A DNA stretch of 24,742 bases from positions 1 to 24,742 of the forward strand of contig CAYRYO010000025.1 in the NCBI GenBank assembly GCA_964428475.1, read 5' to 3'. Made by a program: the position numbers and the translations under genes. This DNA is from JARICQ01 sp964428475 (GTDB taxonomy: Bacteria > Bacillota > Clostridia > Tissierellales > Tissierellaceae). Below the pieces are notes generated by a model. The model saw only the letters and a list, made by a program, of their open reading frames with translations. It had not been told where the DNA came from and searched no databases. Of the stretch, positions 23,045 through 24,742 are shown one piece after another; position 1 is the first letter of the stretch, and each line of letters opens with the position of its first letter.

Positions 23045-23870
23045 ACACATATATCTTGTCACCTGTATTATTATAAAGAAAGGCATCTTCCATCTGCTGG
23101 GATAGCATGGTTTCTCCTTGTCTTCCTGTGCAATGACAAGCTCCTATTTGTTTTATTCCATTATCTTTTAAATAGTCAATTATCTTGTTTATCTTTTCAT
23201 CATCCTCTTTCATTAAATGTGTTCCCCCTATAAGTGAATATATTTTCTTTCCTGTTTTCTCTATTATTGTATCTAGCATATTAACTATACCAGGGTGCGA
23301 ACACCCAACTAAGACTACTAGGCCCTTTTCAGTGTCTATAACTATTGCTATTTCATCTGTAAATTTATCTAGACTATACTCCCCGTTTTCTTTTATAAAC
23401 ATGGTTTCATTTACATTTTCATATTGTGGATTTCTTTTAAAATCTGTAATTATCATAGTATTTTCTGTGATATGTTTTATCTCTTCGATGTATTCTGTTT
23501 TTATATTTTTTTCTCGTAAGTATTCTCGACCAAATGAACTTCCTACATACCTGTATATATCTCCAGACTCACTATATTTCTCTTTAAAAAAGTCTTTTCC
23601 TAAAAAGAGCTTAAAATTATTATCATATTCTTCAACTAATTTTTCAAATCCACCAGAATGGTCATAGTGAGAGTGACTGATGACAACATAATCTAAATCA
23701 TTTAAATCTATATTTAGTTTTTTAGCATTTTCTATAAAATTTCCACTTTGACCTGTATCAAATAGTATCTTTTTATTATCTATCTCTATATATAATGATA
23801 TCCCATGTTCTGCATCTAGTTGTCTATCTTTACTCAATTTATTTTCAATTAAAGTAGTTATCTTAATCAC
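23043..23870 (-). CDS. MBL-fold metallohydrolase (DHPPP-synthase-like group)
   Basis: 275 aa. Metallo-beta-lactamase fold with HSHYDHSGG (His66, His68, Asp70, His71), GCSHPGI (His192), GGTHL (His218) and the C-terminal ACHCTG (His246). The GCSHPGI and HCTG motifs and the length fit the group related to 7,8-dihydropterin-6-methyl-4-(beta-D-ribofuranosyl)-aminobenzene-5'-phosphate synthase. In Firmicutes members usually have no known substrate, so only the fold is called. Start is GTG at 23870 with GGGGTG upstream. It is a single-gene unit. Confidence 0.88.
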   Translation of the reverse strand: MIKITTLIENKLSKDRQLDAEHGISLYIEIDNKKILFDTGQSGNFIENAKKLNIDLNDLDYVVISHSHYDHSGGFEKLVEEYDNNFKLFLGKDFFKEKYSESGDIYRYVGSSFGREYLREKNIKTEYIEEIKHITENTMIITDFKRNPQYENVNETMFIKENGEYSLDKFTDEIAIVIDTEKGLVVLVGCSHPGIVNMLDTIIEKTGKKIYSLIGGTHLMKEDDEKINKIIDYLKDNGIKQIGACHCTGRQGETMLSQQMEDAFLYNNTGDKIYV

Positions 23871-23896
23871 AATTTCACCCCTAGCAATATATTTAA

Positions 23897-23923
23897 CTTA
23901 TATTTTACCCTATTTAATGTCAA
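23897..23923 (-). promoter_or_regulatory. Possible promoter of the MBL-fold gene
   Basis: Consensus TTGACA (23918-23923) on the minus strand with TATAAG (23897-23902) 15 bp downstream; spacing is short, so the -10 assignment is uncertain. Confidence 0.4.
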
Positions 23924-23943
23924 TATATCTTTAAAACATAAAA

Positions 23944-23986
23944 AATAAACATCTAGTAGATATTATTAATCTATTAGATGTTTATT
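23944..23986 (-). terminator. Terminator of the ECF S-component gene
   Basis: Arms of about 18 bp (12 perfect pairs, a G-U pair, then more) with a short AT loop, followed on the minus strand by TTTATTTTTTATG. It begins 4 bp past the stop codon. Confidence 0.8.
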
Positions 23987-23990
23987 GAAT

Positions 23991-24479
23991 TTATGATTTA
24001 GTTTTTTTTATAGCTTTAAATAGCAATATAGCAGATACAGCTCCCAGTAATCCTTGCATTAAATTTGCAGGTACTCCGACTAATGCTGCTTTGTTTCCAT
24101 ACATAAATGTTTCAGGTATATAGTATCCTATAGCCATCCATATCCCACCTACTAGTAAAGGAAGTAATTTTGTCTTTCTTCCTACTTTTGTCTCAAGCAG
24201 ATATCCTGCTATATATCCTTCTAGCCCTTTAACTATAAGTGTTATAGGTGCATAATGTGAATAGCCAAGAAGTAAATCTGCAAGAGACGAGCCTAATCCT
24301 CCTACTATAAATCCGCCTTTTTTACCTAAAGTAAGAGCTGCTAAGAAAACTACCATATCTCCAAGGTTTAAATATCCATTGGTTGCAGCTACTGGAATTT
24401 GTACTACCATTGTCATCACTGTGGTTAGAGCTATTAACATAGCCATCTTTGTAAGATCTTTTGTTTTAACATTTTCCAT
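23991..24479 (-). CDS. ECF transporter S component
   Basis: 162 aa from ATG 24479, preceded by AAGGGGTG; an in-frame ATG at 24512 lacks a ribosome site. It is a small integral membrane protein with about five or six hydrophobic segments. TNGYLNLGDMVVFLAALTLG, then GGLGSSLADLLLGY and APITLIVKGLEGYIAGYLLE match the ECF S-component family of Pfam ECF-ribofla_trS-like type. Such subunits bind a vitamin or related cofactor and share an energising EcfAA'T module coded elsewhere. The substrate cannot be named with confidence from this sequence. It is a monocistronic gene with its own promoter and terminator. Confidence 0.88.
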   Translation of the reverse strand: MENVKTKDLTKMAMLIALTTVMTMVVQIPVAATNGYLNLGDMVVFLAALTLGKKGGFIVGGLGSSLADLLLGYSHYAPITLIVKGLEGYIAGYLLETKVGRKTKLLPLLVGGIWMAIGYYIPETFMYGNKAALVGVPANLMQGLLGAVSAILLFKAIKKTKS

Positions 24480-24521
24480 CTTAATCACCCCTTTAATATT
24501 GTACGGGTTCACTTTCCGTAT

Positions 24522-24563
24522 AAATAGATAGTGTATCTACTTATATAATAACACTATCTATTT
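24522..24563. promoter_or_regulatory. Inverted repeat over the ECF S-component promoter (candidate operator)
   Basis: Perfect 13-bp arms AAATAGATAGTGT (24522-24534) and ACACTATCTATTT (24551-24563) are separated by 16 bp. One arm lies in the -10/-35 spacer, the other near and past the start point, so it fits an operator better than an RNA hairpin. Confidence 0.65.
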
Positions 24564-24573
24564 GTTTTTGCAA
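24545..24573 (-). promoter_or_regulatory. Promoter of the ECF S-component gene
   Basis: Minus strand TTGCAA (24568-24573), 17 bp, TATTAT (24545-24550). The transcript would start near 24538, giving a leader of about 59 nt. Confidence 0.6.
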
Positions 24574-24600
24574 TAACTATTTAATTTTCTCTATAAAGGG

Positions 24601-24606
24601 TATAAT
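24601..24606 (+). promoter_or_regulatory. Probable -10 box for the right-edge aldehyde dehydrogenase gene
   Basis: TATAAT, 31 bp before the ATG; no good -35 hexamer is seen at the right distance. Confidence 0.4.
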
Positions 24607-24637
24607 CTTCTTAAATAGAATACAAAGGAATGATATT

Positions 24638-24742
24638 ATGAATGACCCATACACTTCTAAAATGTGTTTTTTTCAAAGCGGGGAAACTAGACATTATGAA
24701 TTTAGAATAGAACAGTTAAAAAAACTCAAAACCAGTATAAAA
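24638..24742 (+). CDS. Aldehyde dehydrogenase family protein, N-terminal fragment
   Basis: The first 35 codons only; the frame is open to the window edge. ATG at 24638 has AAGGAA 7 nt upstream. FFQSGETRHYEFRIEQLKKL is the typical beginning of class-3-type NAD(P)-dependent aldehyde dehydrogenases (F..SG.T..y.fRi.QL.kL). The catalytic Cys and cofactor domain lie outside the window, so the assignment rests on this short segment alone. Confidence 0.7.
   Translation, partial: MNDPYTSKMCFFQSGETRHYEFRIEQLKKLKTSIK

Noticed and set aside
23043..23870. MBL-fold protein as a CRISPR ancillary or ring nuclease
   Set aside because: It is 13 kb from the cas genes in its own transcription unit and belongs to a common housekeeping-like MBL group.
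24480..24540. Riboswitch ahead of the ECF S-component gene
   Set aside because: The leader is only about 60 nt with one short TACGG/CCGTA hairpin; it fits none of the vitamin riboswitch patterns I know, and the larger inverted repeat overlaps the promoter.

Overview
This is an AT-rich window (roughly 30% GC by eye) with strong Shine-Dalgarno sites, many TTG/GTG starts, ferrous-iron uptake genes and a peptide-fermenter style peptide importer with an M29 aminopeptidase. Together these suggest a low-GC anaerobic Firmicute (Clostridia/Tissierellia type). The assignment is from gene style only; no rRNA or other phylogenetic marker is present. A 100-N scaffold gap at 10902-11001 shows it comes from a draft assembly.

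Region 1 (1-9703, all minus strand) is a type III-D-like CRISPR-Cas locus. A promoter at about 8640-8669 starts a tightly packed, partly overlapping operon: an 877-aa fused CARF-HEPN-CARF-HEPN effector, an HD-less Cas10, a single-domain Cas7 (Csm3-like), Csx10, a tandem Cas7-Cas7 fusion, Csx19, and a TIGR03986-type RAMP protein cut by the left window edge. Upstream of it lie a two-repeat mini CRISPR array with its own promoter and a terminator-like hairpin, and then cas6. No cas1/cas2 and no stand-alone small subunit gene are present inside the window.

Region 2 (9704-11110) holds an OsmC-family peroxide-reductase-like gene, a two-CBS-domain protein, and an assembly gap flanked by two identical 55-bp copies. 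Region 3 (11070-14142) is an iron operon on the minus strand: a short DtxR-family regulator, feoA, feoB and a 45-aa Cys-rich FeoB-associated membrane peptide. Three GTTA-N8-TAAC operators mark the regulator promoter and the feoA-feoB gap, so an iron-sensing repressor probably controls its own operon.

Region 4 (14266-15731) is a solitary plus-strand dihydrolipoyl dehydrogenase. Region 5 (15730-22996) is a five-gene peptide ABC importer (substrate-binding lipoprotein, two permeases, two ATPases; minus strand), divergent from an M29 aminopeptidase across a 573-bp intergenic region with several inverted repeats. Import followed by intracellular peptide trimming is the obvious joint role. Region 6 (23043-24742) has an MBL-fold hydrolase, an ECF-transporter S component with a large inverted repeat over its promoter, and the first 35 codons of a probable aldehyde dehydrogenase running off the right edge.

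The most interesting content is the type III-D locus: a fusion of a Csx1/TM1812-type and a Csm6/Cas02710-type nuclease in one chain, a Cas7-Cas7 fusion, no separate Cas11, and a single-spacer array whose spacer looks like the antisense of a translation start.
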